Positions 1 to 13,473 of a stretch of 64,000 nucleotides of DNA are shown in pieces. The stretch comes from Branchiostoma floridae (lineage: Eukaryota > Chordata > Leptocardii > Amphioxiformes > Branchiostomatidae): NCBI RefSeq assembly GCF_000003815.2, contig NC_049981.1, positions 11,881,010 to 11,945,009 on the forward strand. Direction: 5' to 3'. Every line of letters begins with the position of its first letter. The first letter of the stretch is position 1. Under the pieces are notes generated by a model that saw only the letters and a list, made by a program, of their open reading frames with translations, was not told where the DNA came from and ran no database searches. A program made the position numbers and the translations under genes.

Positions 1-2726
1 ATGACAGTATGTTAAGACCGGCTAATAAATAATTGTTTTATCCATGCATATGTAGTGTGATTTTGTGGTAGTCATAAAGTAAGGCAGGAAGAGGGTAAGA
101 AATGTCTGTAAGTAGTCGACGCCCAAGTTGACAATAACGTTCATAATCCCCCCCCCCCCCCCACTAAAGTACCCGGTCTTTAACTTTGAAAACGTTAGAG
201 AAAATGGCTTACCTGTCAGAAGATAGTGCTGGTCAGACGGATTCTTCCATTCTGCTAGAGGTAAAAATGCAAAGATGTCAAAGTCACAACAGATGACATG
301 ACGACCTTCGGGTACCCGTATACACGAGGGGTAAGAACAAGTTCTGTTGGGAGTGGTCTACTAAGTCCTTGGAGGTGTGGTTAACAAGTCTCAAATCTGC
401 ACCAAATCCCGCAGTAGACGGATTTTGTTCACGTCCTTAAGTCCACTTGTTTCCCCACGATTACAGGTTGTAGATTTAGTCGTGACAGAATGGTGTATTT
501 TTGCATGGCATACCTTAGTTTCGAAGCCAGTCGCGTGTCCTGTCCTCGGTTAAGTAATCGGCTGCACTATTTACTTCATATACTTGCAGCGCAACTCGTC
601 GGACGTGCGCTAACGTTAGAGCCCTGACCTGAAAGGTCGCCACTTACTACTGTAGGGAGAATGGATACGTCATTTAATGACGGAGGTGATAGACGAGCTG
701 AGCAACTTTAGCGAGGACGGGCGAACTTTGACCTCAAGGATTGTCGTAGATTTCAGAGGCAGCCGCGGATTTTGATAAAACACGATATTCTGTTGTGCGG
801 CCCTACGTACATTCATGATAGATAAAATGCAATCAGTTAACCTGAAAATGTGTATATACCGACATCGAAATCATTCCTGACTATTGAGTATATGCAACTT
901 CATGTACATGTACATTCACAACAATACAGTGATTTACCGACCGAAGGCCGATTCTCTTAGGATCTCCCAGACTCGTTTTGGTCGGAAAACGTCATTTATA
1001 ACTATGACGGCAACCACAAGTCCTGTGTCACCGAATTCTGATGTAAAGACAGGACAATACTAAACTATAACTATGTGTTTCAAATATGGAGGATACTAGT
1101 CTCTATCAGACTGACTACGCTGGGTACTATAGGGAGAATAACTTGCCAGGGGAGTTTTGCTACCGCGCAGCTCCGGAGGGGAAACATTAACCTAAGCGTG
1201 GACTGACTTCCTTGGACAATTTCCCGATTTTTTTTTGCCAAATTCAAAGATTCAAGTAACCCCGTAGGAAGGTCTGGTGGAGGCGAGAAGGAGACGAGAA
1301 AAGGATGCTTCGCAATGGGCATAGGTGCATTTTTCATGTAAACTGCAAGGTGTCCTCATGACATGGCTGCCTTGTCGTGGACTGTTCTGTACTGGGTGAA
1401 CAATTACTTCAGTCAATTCCTGCATAACTTTTCTGTCCTCACACTTATCAAGAAGAGTAGGGGTGCCGTGGCATGCTTGGCTAAAAAAAATCACAAGCTC
1501 TAGGGAACCATACAATAATAACTTGAAAGCAGAACAAACAGATCCATCTTTCGTTTTCTGTGTTCATACCATGCAAAGGTACAGTGCAGCACAACACAAT
1601 TCGTTCACTTCACCTACACCAGATACACTGCCAAAATCTAAGTACATTATGACAGACAAATGTACAGCTACTTAAATACAATCCAGGTAACTTCTTTGCT
1701 ACATGTGAACAATGTATGTTTAGATTTACATTCACTGATGAGTGTAACATCATGTATATAAGAGGCTATCCTTTACTCTGGCATTTCAGGTTCTTATGTT
1801 TTTGTTTTCCAACATAAATTTGAAGACCTGCACGCATCCATTCCAGCATCTTTCCTTCCTACACTGCTTCTACTTCATATATGCTGTACAGTAACATATC
1901 TTACTGATCCATACCACAAGTACATTGTTGAATTTTCCAGTGCTCTCCATATATCAGTATTTTTTAATGCCATTACAACAGTATTGTGATCTGACAAGCC
2001 TACCAAATCTACCAAAATAATATTGAAAGTATCTGCCTTCAAAACATGATTTCCTTGAAGAAAGGTCCATATGTAGGGTGTATGTGAAAATATCTGCAAA
2101 TTTGTAAAGTCTGTGTTAAGTGACAATATTTTGTATTGCTATCCGCCATTTTTGGCAAGCTTCTTACTTACAGACAGATTCCATCTTTGCCAGCTCAGCA
2201 CTAGCAAATCTATGAGGTTACTTATAAAAGTGTATGGCTTGGTTTCTCTGCAAGATGCCTTAGTTTACATACAAAATATCTCAAGTTACAAGATTGCACA
2301 ATGCCTTTCAATGGTGGTCTTCCAGTGCTTTATGTTTCCATTTTGAAATAATTTTATCTTTACATGATACAGTTGTTCATCATCACCGTGCCTTTTATAT
2401 GCTATGCAATTTATAACAAACTGATAATAATTGCAAACTATGGTCTGTGTATTGCTCATAAACCTTACTACTATAGTCCAATATGAAAACTATATGTGAG
2501 ACACAGCATAATGATTCTCATAAAGATGTGCTTCAATCCATGAGCGTTCGAATATAGTATTTGCCTTAGTAGATTTTCTCTTATAAATATTGTTTGTGAA
2601 GTCTGTGCAACACACACTCTTACATTTGTATGTCCACTGCTGTATGGACCAGTGAAAGGCCTGCATTAAGAGTGGTTTAATGTTGTATATGCTGCCTTGG
2701 TGCAAGATTGTACTCTCTTAAGGTGG
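1..2726. other. No gene recognised
   Basis: I see no supportable coding exon, RNA gene or transposon end here. There is a run of 15 C at 148-162. The part next to 3035 may include 3' UTR of the minus-strand FBXL17 gene. Short open frames here lack recognisable domains and are AT-rich. Confidence 0.5.
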
Positions 2727-2968
2727 TATCTCACTGCGCTTGGGGCACTGGTGCGGCACTGCTGGGTTTGTTTACTGCGGCACTGTTGTGTTATTTTCGG
2801 CCATTATTATTATTTAGATACATTTGTATATGTAGTATTGTGTAATACGTAAAAGCATGACTTAGAAGACAACACAATAAACAAAACGTAAGAAAATATG
2901 TTCTTTATCTCTGAAATCTGTTGAGTGATGTTTCGAACCCTGCACCGGTGCACCAAGGGCAGTGAGAT
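2727..2968. repeat. MITE-like inverted-repeat element downstream of FBXL17
   Basis: The left arm (2727-2754) and right arm (2941-2968) are imperfect inverted repeats built on a TCTCACTGC core followed by a CTTGG...GGTGC block. The total length of about 240 bp with no ORF fits a non-autonomous DNA element. It lies just past the FBXL17 stop codon, so it may be carried in that gene's 3' UTR. A clear target-site duplication was not resolved. Confidence 0.55.
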
Positions 2969-3034
2969 TTGATGTTGTCTACTTCCAAAGGAAAACAACA
3001 CAACCCTCCTGACAGGTGTAAGAATGAGGACTGA

Positions 3035-6000
3035 CTATCTGGAGTGAGCAGGCTTCCATCCCTGTTGCTGGGCTTGTGCCAGGATTCTCTTACAGTCTAA
3101 CATTAAGGTACTGAAATGAGAAGAAACCAATAAGTTACTTTAACATTACATGATAGAACTTTTGAATTGTGCACTATTCTAGTCTAGAAAATTTCTATGT
3201 AAGAAAAATGATTGAAAGAAGTCAATTTCTTGTAACAAGAAACAAGAACCAGCTATATGCCACCCCCTTCCAAAAACATAGTGCTGAAAATCAGGACAAT
3301 GTATCAATCCTTTCTTGAGTTATTGCCTTTAAAAATCTCCAACAAAATTTGTCTCTGCAATTTAAACAAAATCTGTTATGGAGCCTAAACTGGACCAATT
3401 ACTCTCTGTCTCAAGAGTTAAATTCCACTTAAGAATCATGATCGTTGCATTTCCAGAAGATTTCTACAGGATAACAAAACTAGAAGCACCAAAAAATCCC
3501 GCTAAGATGCCCATAGATAAACTTCACCTTTGTTTTACCAACCCCAACCCATATACCCAATATCATACAGATCTATACACAGCTCCTCAAATTATGATAC
3601 TAGCATACCAATCAAGAATGGATAACCTTCAGTATAATGGCACATAGCAGCTCTCTGCTGTCTATAGGGGGCACTTATGTCTACAAAATTGTACACAAGT
3701 ACATGTAGGAAGAGACACATAGACAAATACACAAAAGGCACCGAAAACGTAACCATTTGGTAGAAGGTAATAAGTTTGAAAGGTATATCATGCAGAGCTG
3801 TGATTACCTGAAGTGGATTTGCGGATGTTTCTCCACAAGTTCGTCCACTGTTTCTTCCCGCACAGCGTCACAGCGCATCAGGCCGAGGTAGCGGAGAGTT
3901 CGACAGTTCTGGGAGATGAAGGCGGACCCTGCGTCCGTTATACTCGGACAGTGTCCAACGTCTACGGTTTCCAGACTGTGACTATACTTGCCTATGCTGG
4001 TCAGAGCTGTAATATGCATAAAACAAAACATATACATAGTATAGTAGATATACAGAAAGTCGTAAGAATACTAGTCAAACTACGTGTACTTTCTTACTCT
4101 ATTTCAAACAACCGTGAACAGTATACAAATAGAAGTTCATCTGTGATAGTAATTAACATTACACATTAGTAGTTAGAGATTTTACACTCTATTTTGTCCT
4201 TAGAGTAAAGCTCTTACTGACAACACTTTTCCTTAAGTGAGACAAGTCAATATCAACTGTACTACCTACTACTACTAATTGCTAAGATCACACTTCCATT
4301 CAAGTCATGTGACATAGGCTGTTGGGTCATTTCACCTTACAAACATCAGAGGACTGATCCTTTTAAGCTTGTTGGTAAGACCTTTATTTTGTGTATGGAA
4401 AAGCAAATAAAATCTTTATAACTCTAAAACACTACAACAGAATCTTCTTTCACCCAGATATGCATACACAAAGTTCAACTGCCACACAAAATGACTACCT
4501 TTATCAGTGATGGCGCATGCCACCATGTGTAAGTCCTTCAGACACTTGGCCTCTCGTGCGATGAACTCGATGCTCGTGTCGGTGATCCCGGAGTTCAGAC
4601 ACAGGTTGATGGACTCCAGTTTGCGACAGTGTCGCACAATCTCCATCACCGCGTGGTCTGTCAGCTCACGCAGCCGACACAGATTCAACACCTTCAGGTT
4701 GGTACACTGGTGCAGAAAAAGTTAGAAGAAAAAGATGAGAAGTCAGTTGATAGGAGGTTGTACAGATCAGCTATCTACTCCAGTAGAAAATCTACTTAAG
4801 TCATTAACTGTGATGAGGGGGGATACAAGCTTAGTCATGTTTGGGACCCATTCTTCTAACTGTAGCCCCACCTTACATGTATGTAGCATACAATGTGAAC
4901 CAGTGCAAAACAAAAAAGTAAGGCTACCAACAACTTTAGGATTTGATACAAATACCTGTATTATCCAAGATATTTTACTGTTTGAAATACTAAAGAAAGA
5001 AGTGAATACTGGTTTGGTTTCATTGAACACGAGTAAGAATACCCCAAAAGTTTACTTTATTAAGTTAGAAATAACATAGTTCATTGAAATTATAAAGGAA
5101 CAGAGTTGATGCCGTGGTTAATGGTAGCCACCTTGGTAAGATGAAGAACAGCATCTGGAGCTACACTGCATCCCATCAAGCCTAGCACTTCCATATGAGG
5201 ACAGTGTTCTGCAATGGCTTCCACTGAATAATCAGCCACCTACAAACGGAACAAGAATCGTTTAGTGTTGAGATTTCTAACATATCTCATCAACATGACA
5301 ACCATCAAACACAAATACTAAGTCAGGGAGGCCAAAGGAGGACTTTGTATAGAACTCTACAGTGCATGGGACAGTAACTTTTCCTATGGTACTGTCTTGC
5401 CATAGGAACCTGTCTAGAACATGATTTACATACGAATGACATTTGATACGATCCTTACATGTTCATGTACTTGTATTGATTTGTTTCTGCCAGTTTATTT
5501 TAGTGATGCTGAAGAAGTGTGGTGGATGTCACAGGAAACATCCGGAAGAAAATTTCCAGTTTTATCCAGTTGTACTTGTAGAGATTGAATGTATTAAAAC
5601 AAATGCTAATGGCAGCACACAGACAGGACAATATGCATCCGGCCTAACTAAGAATTAGATTTCTTTGTATGAGGATGTGAAAGTAGCAATACACGTTGGG
5701 CATACCTTGTTATTTTCCTGGAACTTGAGGTAGGTCAGCTTGGGGCAGCCAGTCACCACGTGTCGGACCCCGACATCGGTCAGGTTGTTGACCTGACTCA
5801 CATTGAGGTACCACAGCTCCTTACAGCACGCTGAGATCTGGTACAGACAATCATGGTCATTAAAGAAGGCACACCTCACCCCTTTACCCATACTGCTTTG
5901 TGGCCTTTACAGTCCTCTCAGGGAAAAAAAGCAGCAACAGGGAAGGAGCGACACCCGACATAAGTCAAGTACTAGTAAGTCATTAGGATATACACATACA

Positions 6001-8342
6001 CATACATACACTACATATAGACACACACACATACAGACACACACAAACACACACATGCACACAACATACATACACACACATTGCGTGCACACACACAACA
6101 GATACAAACACACGCACATGCAGACACACACACACACACAACATTCATACACATGTGCGCACACACACACACACACATACACAGAGTTTCATATCATATC
6201 ATGTGAGAGATTTCAAAGTAGGATAGGCTAGTAAATGAGTCTTAAACTTACTTCTTTAAATGCTACATCAGTGATTTGTCGTACACCGTCCACGGTCAGC
6301 TTCTGCAGACCAGCGCAGCCTTGTGCTAGAGCGATGAAAGCAGCATCTGTCAGATGGTTGCATCTAGAAAAACATACACTGGTTAAAACTACACAATAAC
6401 ACATACATGTGTGCATAAATTTCTACATACATTTTCATTATAATACTCCTTACAATACTCCTTGTTAAACTGTTAGTAGTTTGCTTTTGTCTCACAAATT
6501 GCTATACGTTAATTTCAATTGGCTTGTGAAGTCTGTTTGTACTTATTGTATGCCTCTCTGTGTTTCAAAAGTGCAGTTTTTGCTTGTTCACAATATGCTA
6601 TTGGAAATGAAGTTCAATGCATGGAGTATAGTCCGCCATCTCTACTGTACTGGCTTATTCAAACTTGTCCAGCTAATTCTAGAATAAAGAGCTATTCTAG
6701 ATGGCAACTAGAAAAGGAAACAGAACATTTGTTAGTTACTACTCCAACAATCCATACCTGGTGCACTTAAACTCCAACAGACTTGGACATTGCTTTGCCA
6801 TAGCGATGACGCCCTGGTCTGTAACATTGTTACAGTCAGAGACGTCCACATATATCACGTTAGTGCTGTAGGATGTCACACGGCCCAGCACATCATCCGT
6901 CACCTGGGAATCACAGAGGATGTAAGTCTTTATAGAATTTGTTTAGATTAATGCAATCTGACTGCCTTTAACCTTTATATAGCATTCTATATATGTATCA
7001 TAAGTTTGGATGAGTATTTTCAGTCACTTCTATCCCCATTACACAAACACTCTCAAACAGAGGTAAATCATAGGAGTTAGCAAAATGAAGACAAGTCCTC
7101 TTTCAGTAACAAGACTTTTACCAAGCATGCATGGGCAAGGCAAAAGTAATACTTCACTTCTACATGTTGAGTGTATATATAATATCATATATTGGGTGAA
7201 ATAATAAGAATTTTCGTGCTATTACTAAAAAAAAATTCTGCAGTTAACCCCTAGAAAAGAGTACAAAATACCATTAAAATAAAGACCAAAGGCAAAAATT
7301 TGACAATCTTAGTGCATTATTTGCCTGTTATCAAATGTTGAGTTGTTTTTTTATTTCTATTGTTGCCTTGTCAACCAACCTTGTCCTTTCCCCGTAGGTC
7401 GATCTTCCTCCATAGCTCGGAGTCGAAACACATCTGATGCCAGAACTTACACACACGGCAGACATGCCTGCACCGTTCCTCCATCCCTAGGTACGACAAA
7501 ATCTTCAGGAAGATTGTCTGGGGCAGATCATTGATACTCAGCTGTCTCTTTGACGATGATGATGACAAGAGTGAAGACTGTGAAGAATGCACGCTCCATG
7601 GATCGCTGCATGCGTCTATGGACTCTGAAGAGGATAGTGTCGTAGGTTCTGTTGACTTTGAGGTACTGGGAACACTGTAACACAACTGGTATCTTCCTGA
7701 CTCGTTTTTTAGAGCGGTGGCGGTCAAGTCAAGAGGGGCGACCTCAGAAAAACCATCAGTGTCTGACTCTTCTGTCTCTGAGTAGGACATACATAAAGGT
7801 CTGTAATAAGTGTTCTTAGGATGCTGTTGTTGTGACTGAGGAAAAGGAGCATCTCTCTTGAAGTACTTTGGGCTTGGCGGGATTACATCTGGGCATGGGG
7901 GCTCTGTGCGACGTTTTTCCTTACGGACTTCATATGGGCCAGATGATGGCCTTCTAGGGCCAAAATGTGGCCCATTACTGCTTGTGTATGAAGTCCCAGG
8001 TCTTTCTGTGAGGTGATTTGTTAACAAAGGTGATGTGCTATGATTGGCAGCATTTGATGTGTTACTTTGCAATTGATCACTGTTCCTTAAGTCACTATCA
8101 CCATGATCTCTGTAGTGAGTAAGTTCTTCCACGTTATCTTCCACATCGGAGTCTTCCTGCAAGTCTGCTGTGTACTTTCTGCCCTTGTCATCCATTCTCG
8201 GACACTTGTTCAGGAAACTGGTTTCTAACACGACAAGCTTGTGGGATGGAGCTGTGTTTTCGTCCCTGGATGAAGACTTCTGGTGTCTGCTTCTCTGTGG
8301 GTTTGTGTTCTTGTCTTTGGTTTTGGACTGGAAGATCCCCAT
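3035..8342 (-). CDS. FBXL17: F-box/LRR protein 17 (SCF substrate receptor)
   Basis: There are eight coding exons: 8342-7380, 6903-6758, 6363-6252, 5837-5706, 5239-5132, 4706-4499, 4006-3808 and 3110-3035. All junctions are GT-AG and phases match, giving 1944 nt (647 aa; human is about 700 aa). The start MGIFQSK at 8342 resembles the human N-terminus, though the frame stays open to an acceptor at 8432/8431. Residues 1-265 are low-complexity and polar. The F-box begins near residue 270 with LSINDLPQTIFLKILSYL. About ten LRRs follow, ending in RYLGLMRCD and a conserved tail with LDCKRILAQ and QGWKP. In vertebrates FBXL17 joins SKP1-CUL1 and removes BTB proteins that form wrong dimers. It is head-to-head with the Fes/Fer gene. 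Family assignment is firm from exon-by-exon similarity recalled from memory; exon 5 limits are by consensus only. Confidence 0.93.
5990..6182. repeat. (CA)n microsatellite in FBXL17 intron
   Basis: This is an interrupted CA-rich tract with ACACAT and CATACA variants. It lies in the intron between FBXL17 exons 6252-6363 and 5706-5837. Open frames read through it on both strands are artefacts of the dinucleotide repeat. Confidence 0.9.
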
Positions 8343-8579
8343 GAATGCCCCTATACTTGGACGGGTGTGTCCTGTTGTAATTGATTGTCTATCTGGCCTG
8401 TAACTCTTTATCTTTGGAGGCTGTATGATGTCTGTAGGTGGAATAAAAACATATTATTACGATCAAATGTTAACTTAAAACAGAACTGATAACACACTTC
8501 CCTTGATTTTTTAGAAACATGACCAAATCTTCAAATATATGTATCTATTTATATTTACCACGTTTTTTTGTGGACAGGT

Positions 8580-8905
8580 GACTATCACCTTTTCAAGATG
8601 TCAACCAGGAGACCAGTCTGTAGGTTTGATCCACTCACACCGGGAAGGTCCCCTACTGTTTTCGATAAATGCGGTGGGTTCTTTAACAGACGCGGGGTGT
8701 GGCTCTCCCCAAACACGGGACCTCCATTTAACATCCTATCCTAGGGACAGCCCTAGCCGAAGCTAGGTACTCATTTTCACCTGAATAAATTGAGGAATTC
8801 TGTGTAAAGTGCCTTTCCCAAGGGAACAAGATCGGTGACACGGGAGGGATCGAACTCAAGACCGACCACGCTGCTGCTGCACCATGCAATCTCACTCAAA
8901 TCTTT
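8580..8905 (-). mobile_element. SINE, partial tRNA-derived copy
   Basis: The segment around 8755-8830 (CGAAGCTAGGTACTCATTTT, then a CTTTCCCAAGGG block) matches the fuller SINE at 18440-18815. Downstream, GGATCGAACTC near 8847 is a minus-strand polymerase III B-box-like motif. It lies between the FBXL17 start exon and its putative 5' UTR exon. The 5' part of the tRNA-like head is divergent, so the limits are approximate. Confidence 0.6.
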
Positions 8906-9694
8906 GAGAACAGAATATTTATCTGTATTCATCTGTACAGCCAGTAAAACTGTGGTGTGGCATAACACAACAGCTTACACTGGACAAGATGTCATCACAC
9001 AATGACATGACCATGTATCTTGTTCTTTTTCACACTACATACTCTGTTTGTTGGAGCTAAACTTACGGGGTAATGGCCACCCCATCCTGTTTGTTGACAA
9101 ACTCAAAGTGTTACTTGAAAGTCACATTTTCAGACTGTCCAGATAATTAAATTAACTGGACCACCTATACAAATTACAATAATCACAATTTACGAGAATA
9201 CACACAAGTCTATGTTAGATATCCAACTTCCCTATTTAAAATGGTTTTATCAAGCAACAACAGTATCATCCCAATCATATAAACCACACAATCTTTACTT
9301 TAGTCAAATGCTTGACATAAGTCGATTTAGGTATCAATTTGTAAGTGCACACTGCACAGATATATGTCAATTTGCAAAGACTAGCAAAAATACTGTTCAT
9401 GGCGCAACAAATTCTTTAATGAATGAGTTTTAAGCGGCAGGCACGTTAATATTAGTTTTAAGTACACACATATTTTCATCAAGACCTCAAAAATTCTGCC
9501 AAAGACTAGGCCCCCCCTCCCCTCCTAAAAAGTGTGCAATTTTTAGCGTCGCAAAAACTAGTAACAGTTTGATTTCGGCGATCCCTGAACCTATAGAACA
9601 CTAACAGACGTTAAAATGAACTACAATTTTTTCTATTGATTGCGTAAAATATGAACTGTCGACATATTAAAAGCTCAGAACGCCAGCAACTTAC

Positions 9695-9940
9695 CTTGGT
9701 CTAATTTTCTGAAGCCCGAAAGAGACAACAGACAGGCCGATGTGTAAACGTCACCAGTTACTGTGCATCCATGACGTCAGTTGTGCACTAGTTTTGTAGC
9801 GTCACGTTCGCGGAAGTAACCCGTTTCGGGGAGGTGGATCCGAAGTTTTCGACCGGAGAAAACTCTTTTCTTCCTCTAAACTTCCCACCAACGAGCTGAA
9901 AGAGCAAGGTTATGCGGTAGAGGGTATATAGAAAGGTGAG
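9695..9940. promoter_or_regulatory. Putative bidirectional promoter, FBXL17 / Fes-Fer
   Basis: On the minus strand, CCAAG|GTAAGTT puts a strong splice donor at 9695/9694. That fits a non-coding FBXL17 first exon joining the acceptor just before 8431. A perfect CRE palindrome TGACGTCA lies at 9772-9779, and CpG density is higher than in surrounding AT-rich DNA. On the plus strand, AAAG|GTGAGG near 9935 could be the donor of the Fes/Fer 5' UTR exon, whose first coding exon is preceded by an intron. Transcription starts are inferred, not seen. Confidence 0.45.
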
Positions 9941-10896
9941 GAATCGTTACAAACTGTGAAATCAATCGTAGTTGTAGAGAAAAGTCGTTTTTGTGGGAAG
10001 TGTCGAAAGTTGTATCTACTGGGGCGGTGTCACCACCCGAGTACAGCCTGTGTACTAAAGTATACTTGGCATGTGCAAACCCGGAAATCACAGTGCACGG
10101 GGAGGTGGGGTTTACCCAAGAAAAATGTCGGAAAAACATCGGCGCAAGCATGTGGGAATATGATGGTTTTTCGTCGGAATTTACGGTGATCCGTCTTGCC
10201 CTTTGGATTTTCGTAGGAAAACCGTATTCCAATGTCGATTTTCCAATGATATAACGGCACTTATCCGATGGACTTTTAACTTCCGACATTAATCTGATGG
10301 CCTTCCGACGACAGTTAATGGTTTCATGTCGGTTTTTTTTTTCCTACAGAGTTCCGATGCAGGTCACCTAGGCAACAAGTTAACAAACGTGGCAGATGGG
10401 ATTTCCCCGCTTGGATGTGGCCATGGCAACGCCACTGAGTGACGAATAGCTTCTTTATTGGTTACCATGGCTACTGAATGATTGACATCCGTGATCGTCG
10501 CGAGTTGTTTTGTTTTCTCAGCTGTGGCGTTAAGAATAAGAATAATTAAAGAAAAAAGGTAACTTCAGACGATCACTTTGAACCCAGAAAATTGATGAGA
10601 CATTATTTTTTAATGTTTTCCCGAAGGGCAAAACACATTGGTTTGACCAAGGAGTTTGTTTTGACTCCCTTTTTGTTGGGGTAGACAAACAAAACAAATT
10701 CTAGAGTCAGTCTGAAGACAAACTGGACAGCTCCCCGAAAGGTATATAGGGTAGGCCCGAAGGCTACCCCTAGCAGAATGGCGATCCAGGCAACTAAGCC
10801 AAGATAGAGCAAACATCACGCTTCAGATTACCTTCATCAGCGTGAATGACTGTTAATACCATGCGCTACCCCAGGTGATGTGGAACACAAAATTCA

Positions 10897-11365
10897 TGCA
10901 GAGAGTTGTCCATGCTCGCATACTTTAGAATGTGGTTTATAAAATGGCCACATTATGTATTTTTCACAAAACTGTTCATAAAGAAACTGATTTAAGTGAT
11001 TTTGCCAAGAACAATCGCGTATATTTCATGGTGCGTCAAACCCATTCACAAAACATGTTTATTATTAGAGGAATTCAATAAATAAAAACATTTAATAAAT
11101 TATGTTAATGAGGTCCTGAAAACTCAAGGATGTACACACCACTCATGTACTAAGTTGTCTACGCTTGCATACTTTGAATGTGGTTCTTAAAATAGCCATA
11201 TCATAACCTTTTCACAAAACTGTACAAAAAGAAACTGATTTAAGTGATTTTGACAAGAACAATTGCGTATATTTCATCGTGCGCCAAACCTGTTCACAAA
11301 TCATGTTTATTATCAGAGCAATTCAATGAATACAAACCTTTTGATAAATTATGTTAATGAGGTCC
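10897..11365. repeat. Diverged tandem duplication, about 245-bp unit
   Basis: Two copies occur in direct order. Each contains AAAGAAACTGATTTAAGTGA, then ACAAGAACAAT-type and CATGTTTATTAT-type blocks, and ends in TTATGTTAATGAGGTCC (near 11117 and 11365). Identity looks like roughly 85 percent by eye. There is no coding potential. A related TGCAAAT...AGGTC motif recurs at 40.8-41.2 kb, suggesting a dispersed family. Confidence 0.75.
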
Positions 11366-12139
11366 AGTTAATGAGCATTTTCTATTGCTGAGCCGTCAAC
11401 CCAGTTGCTTATCATAGATAGATGGACCAAAAAATGAATACCACACTTTCTTGCTTAAAGCACCTTTGTTTGGGAAATAAAAATGTTTTCTGACTGATCT
11501 GTTATGGACCTCCTACCTTCAACTACTATTGTACTATGTACATGTGCAACATATCTCTTGCGCATGCGGAAACCTTCTGGCGTCTTTCATACAATTTTTG
11601 CAGATGATTGCGGGACGTCCAGAATTTTTTTTTTAACGTTACGTGTTCTAATTCTGCGGAAGATTGCAGGACGTATTGCGGAAGATGCAAAACGTCGGCA
11701 GAAACTTGAAGCGCATTTCATGGCCGTTACCGATGACACATCTTTTATAAAATCGTTATGTCATCCACTTGCGTGAAAATATCTTCATGGCTTTCATGGA
11801 CCCATTTCGACGCACAGTATTTTTAAACTAACGGTGATTCAGAAAAAATACTACCAATTATCGGACAGTGGTTATCTTTTTTTTTATTTACTTAGGAAGG
11901 CGAAGGAGGCCATATGACCGAAGGAGGCCATATATATATATAGGATTCACCGCAAAGGCTCATGGAGCCACTCAAACGTTTTGGGTTATAATACTGTATT
12001 GTGAAAGATGTCTGTTAACCCTTGACTTAATCAATCAACAATCAATTTCTAGCACGTGATTGCACTTTAAAACATGATCTCGGAGAGAATTGCTGTTTAA
12101 GTGGGTAGTTCATTTAACATGAATAAAAGCATACATAGT

Positions 12140-12620
12140 TTACAGTTCATAAACATTGTCATTTTTCTCGTTGAGAAGCCTTAGCATTGATGGTACAGGA
12201 CTGTTGCGGAATCTTGTAGTGCGGAAGGTAGGTACGGTCAGTGTTTGTGAATTCCGCAGGTTACGGCCATGCGTCTGACCACGGGTTTGCGGTAACAGGT
12301 GTGCAGTTCTTTCTGACTTCTGCATACTGGATGCAAACCTTCGGCAGAGGTTGGTTCTTCTTTCCTCCAGTGTTTCAAGTCCACACTGTTGCAGGGCTAA
12401 TGAGTAGTCAGTGTAGTGACGCCCGAGGATTGTTCGGCAGGCACGTCTCTGTACAAGTTCCAATGTTGCGGTCTGTTTGCGTGTTAGACTAGTGTTGTGG
12501 TACACTGGTGCACAATATTCCAGAATAGGCCTGATAAATCCACAGTACACCGTTACCAAGTCAGCCACCGGTAGTCCGAACGTCTTAAACAGTTTCAGAT
12601 TGTACCCATGGGGAAGCAAG
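12140..12620 (-). pseudogene. 5'-truncated non-LTR retrotransposon, reverse-transcriptase C-terminal tail
   Basis: The minus-strand frame (159 codons) carries the block FIRPILEYCAPVYHNTSLTR, then LELVQRRACRTILG, and TLEERRTNLCRRFA. This is typical of the C-terminal end of CR1/Jockey-type LINE ORF2 proteins in chordate genomes. The catalytic YADD core and endonuclease are missing, so it is a dead 3' fragment. It sits inside the inverted-repeat element at 10089-13473. Confidence 0.8.
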
Positions 12621-13473
12621 TCCGAGGAAGCTTATTCCATAGCGATGTCAAGTTGATCCGTCTTCTACTCGTATGGTCCGGCCAATGCTTGACTTTGTCT
12701 TTTTTATCAAGTGATAATATCCAGTCTATTATCTTGTTAATAACTATAGTCTGTGTGGACTGTCTTTGGCTGAGTTCATGTTAACTTTCGAAACGTGTTA
12801 GTTCCTAGATTAGTGTTAGTATTAGAGAGTTAGTGTTAAAGTGACAAAACAAACTTTTGAGAAAAACAGTGAAACATTAATAAATCAACAGGAAATCAAA
12901 CTCAACAGGAACAAAACGGATAAATCAATAGATAATATAAGTTAAATCGGTTCTTCCGTGACAGCACATCTCCATCCTCAAACTTTGACGGTATTGACAA
13001 ACCTGAAGAATGGGAATACACGACATTAGTCATGATCAACATAATGCACTGGTCAACTAGCCACCGAAAGTGACAGTGGTTTCAAAAAGTGGGCATCCTA
13101 AAAAAATTGTTAAATTACCCTAGTTAAAAAATGTAACATAAAAGGAAATATGTAATCAACAAAACAGTATCAACTCTGTAGCTCGTTTTTTCATATCGAG
13201 ATATTCCTACATTATCCTGTTAATCGGGGCCTGACGCCTGTCATGACCTCAAGTGACCTCCAGTCGGTGCGTTAAAACCGACACATTTCCAATATCTATT
13301 GGGAACGCATCGGAAGACTGACGGAAAAACAATGGGCGGGCGCCATTGATTTGGCCTGATTTCTGGATTTCTGTCGGATCCAACATCGGAAAATCTGAAT
13401 GTGAAAATCCGACACAAATCTTACATAATTACGTTACCAACCCATTGACAATCCGACCTCCCCGTGCACTGTG

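Larger units (their letters stand above)
10089..13473. mobile_element. Composite DNA-transposon-like element with 18-bp terminal inverted repeats
   Basis: CACAGTGCACGGGGAGGT starts at 10089 and its exact reverse complement ends at 13473. The flanks show AAAT on both sides, a possible 4-bp target duplication. The first and last few hundred bases share a GTCGGA/CCGAC-rich character. The 3.4-kb interior holds no intact transposase that I recognise; it contains a tandem duplication and a truncated LINE tail, so it appears non-autonomous and nested. It lies in the presumed long first intron of the Fes/Fer gene. Confidence 0.55.

Noticed and set aside
5803-6231. Open frames rich in Thr-His or Cys-Val across CA repeats (also 45192-45889 and 60423-61193)
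   Set aside because: Dinucleotide and minisatellite repeats keep several frames open on both strands; there are no domains or splice logic.
9876-10289. 137-codon minus-strand frame MSEVKSPSDK...
   Set aside because: It straddles the left terminal inverted repeat of the 10089-13473 element and has no domain similarity.
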